This document shows, piece by piece, positions 62,499 to 64,000 of a stretch of 64,000 nucleotides of DNA. The position numbers and the translations under genes were made by a program. The notes under the pieces were generated by a model. The model was not told where the DNA came from. It made no database searches and saw nothing but the letters and a program-made list of their open reading frames with translations. The stretch's first letter is position 1; each line of letters opens with the position of its first letter. Source of the DNA: Alkalicoccus chagannorensis DSM 18086 (GTDB lineage: Bacteria > Bacillota > Bacilli > Bacillales > Salisediminibacteriaceae); the NCBI RefSeq assembly GCF_000429725.1, contig NZ_AUCK01000011.1, forward strand, positions 1 to 64,000. The letters run 5' to 3'.

Positions 62499-64000
62499 TC
62501 AGGCGGAGCCTGTCCCTTCTGTTTCAACCTCTTGTTCATCGGGGGCTGCTGTCTGATTTCTGCCGTTCCGTTTTGCTCGGTAGAGACGCTGGTCTGCCTC
62601 GGCAAACAGTCGCTCCAGCTTGATCGTTTCGTCTTCTTTCCACAGGCTGATTCCGCAGGATAGCGTTACAGAAGGTTCTGTTGTTTCCGGAACGCGGACA
62701 CGAATCCATTCCGCTGCTTCCAGCGCCGTCCGTTTTCCATGTTCCGGGAGATAGAGAGCCATTTCTTCCCCACCCCATCGACAGGCCGTCCCGCCGAAAC
62801 GGTCGGCTGCCTGCAGCAGAACCGCAGCGCTGTCAGCGAGAACCTTGTCGCCAGTCTGGTGGCCGTACGTATCGTTGACCGATTTGAAATTATCGAGATC
62901 AAAGAGCAGAAGCGAACCGCCGCGATGCTGATCGATAGAAGTTCGTACCTTATTCTCCATGTAATCTCTCGTATAAAGCGAAGTGAGCGCATCCGTCTCC
63001 AGCAGGTAGCGGAGTTCTTCCTGCAGAACAGCGTTGGTTACTGCCAGCGCGGCATGCTGCGTCATAGACTGAAGCACTTTAAATGCTTCGAAGCTGAGTG
63101 CCATTTTTTTGCTGGACAGAAGCAGCACACCGCCGATAATGGTATTATCCTGCACCATCGGGATCCCGGCTGCGGTCTGGAACAACGCCTCTTTCCCCAT
63201 CGTCCCGAGAAAAATGTGCTCGCCTTTTTCCAGCAGATCCCGCTGCATTAATCGCCTGTATGGCTCCATGGACGCCTCGTTCCACCTATCAGGAAGAACA
63301 GAAGCGTGATGGTAGCGCACGTCCTTTAACATGCACACGACCTGGTCCACACCCGTACTTTCCTGAATAGAGGCCGCGAGGACATTCGTCATGACGGCAG
63401 TGGAACGCTTTTTATTTAACAGCTTCGTGAAGTCATTGATGGCCGTCATGTCTTCTGCGTGCCGTTTCGTCTGCTGGTACAAATGGGCATTTTCAAGTGA
63501 ATCCCCACACGAGTCTGCGAGCAGCTGGAGGAACGAGTCGTCATAGGGAGCGTACGTCTCCCCCTTAGTCTGCAGGGTACATATTCCATATACTCCCTGA
63601 CGTCCTTTCAAAGGAATATAGAGTGTGCTGGCGTCGCGTTTGTATTCCGCCTGCTGATACGCCTCGACGACGATATCGGTAGGATTATAAAAAGACAGCT
63701 GGCTGATTCTGTGATTGCTGATCGAACTCCACTCTCCAGCAAGGTGAATTTCTGCTCCCGCACTTGGATAGAAAGAGTCTACCGCACTAAGGAAGCTTTC
63801 TAGAATATCCGATGTTTCGTTAGAAGAGTGAAACGTTCGGGAAAAACGGAGAAGCAGGTCTTTTTTACTCTTATCTTTTTTCAGCATTTCTGTTTTATGC
63901 AATTTCACCAGGACTGGAGAAAACAATCGAATCATACGTGTCATGTCTTTCTCATGAAGCCGGCAGCCGGCCTCATTCCCGGCAAGGATCATGCCTGCAG
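62499..64000 (-). CDS. dgcP: GAF-GGDEF diguanylate cyclase (DgcP/YtrP-like), 5' end outside window
   Basis: At least 497 residues are visible, and the frame stays open to the window edge, so the N-terminus is missing. Two GAF-like regions cover about 45-175 and 195-340 of the visible part. The GGDEF domain covers about 350-480, with LLLFDLDNFKSVNDTYGH and active-site CRWGGEEMAL. The signature is GGEEM rather than GGDEF or GGEEF; the catalytic acidic residues remain, so it may still be active. An I-site RxxD was not identified. B. subtilis YtrP (DgcP) is the positional match. It is the second c-di-GMP protein in the window. Confidence 0.88.
   Translation of the reverse strand, partial: AGMILAGNEAGCRLHEKDMTRMIRLFSPVLVKLHKTEMLKKDKSKKDLLLRFSRTFHSSNETSDILESFLSAVDSFYPSAGAEIHLAGEWSSISNHRISQLSFYNPTDIVVEAYQQAEYKRDASTLYIPLKGRQGVYGICTLQTKGETYAPYDDSFLQLLADSCGDSLENAHLYQQTKRHAEDMTAINDFTKLLNKKRSTAVMTNVLAASIQESTGVDQVVCMLKDVRYHHASVLPDRWNEASMEPYRRLMQRDLLEKGEHIFLGTMGKEALFQTAAGIPMVQDNTIIGGVLLLSSKKMALSFEAFKVLQSMTQHAALAVTNAVLQEELRYLLETDALTSLYTRDYMENKVRTSIDQHRGGSLLLFDLDNFKSVNDTYGHQTGDKVLADSAAVLLQAADRFGGTACRWGGEEMALYLPEHGKRTALEAAEWIRVRVPETTEPSVTLSCGISLWKEDETIKLERLFAEADQRLYRAKRNGRNQTAAPDEQEVETEGTGSA

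Overview
The window reads as a chromosomal core region of a member of the Bacillaceae (Firmicutes). Gene content and order match the Bacillus subtilis region that runs from infC-rpmI-rplT and thrS through dnaB/dnaI, polA, phoPR, citZ-icd-mdh, pyk/pfkA, accDA, dnaE, ackA, sppA and thiI to ezrA and hisJ. Ribosome binding sites are strong AGGAGG types, and T-box, L20-leader, CcpA and sigma-B signals look like those of Bacillus. G+C is about half and many proteins are acidic. A futalosine-pathway gene (mqnC) sits where B. subtilis has other genes. These points suggest an alkaliphilic or halophilic relative rather than B. subtilis itself; this is an inference.

Layout: nearly all genes lie on the minus strand. 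1-170 is the start of an IS1634/IS4-type transposase cut by the window edge. 435-7130 holds the translation block (VTT membrane protein, ysdA, rplT, rpmI, infC with an ATT start and an L20 leader), then a PAS-GGDEF-EAL gene inserted before thrS, which has a T-box leader. 7134-14020 holds mqnC, dnaI, dnaB, nrdR, a small unknown gene, speD and gapB. 14635-21621 holds coaE-mutM-polA and phoR-phoP. 22609-28202 holds a MaoC-like gene, mdh, icd, citZ, ytwI and fxsA. 29260-36157 holds pyk, pfkA, accA, accD, a GntR regulator and a malic enzyme. 36253-42956 holds dnaE, nrnA, ytpI (+) and ytoI. 43279-47440 mixes strands: a lipoprotein, ytkL, an M24 peptidase, ytkK and a universal stress protein. 47580-48040 is a dead IS66 transposase fragment. 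48597-64000 holds ackA, ytxK, tpx, an RDD protein, sppA, nadK2 (+), ytcJ, thiI, nifZ, ezrA, hisJ (+), a free-Met-sulfoxide reductase (+) and a GGDEF protein cut by the right edge.

Together the genes cover central carbon flow (glycolysis, gluconeogenesis, TCA entry, malate to pyruvate, malonyl-CoA, acetate overflow), replication initiation and repair, translation, phosphate signalling, tRNA thiolation and division.

The most unusual content is between the genes. About ten intergenic spots carry copies of one repeat family (here called family A). Nearly all of them start directly at the T-tract of an intrinsic terminator, and the better copies share a nested stem with compensatory base changes. 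A second element (family B, about 343 bp) has two inverted copies with terminal inverted repeats and 9-10 bp target duplications. It is a textbook MITE and it also landed in T-tracts. Two further repeat pairs (families C and D) are present. No CRISPR array, tRNA or rRNA was seen.
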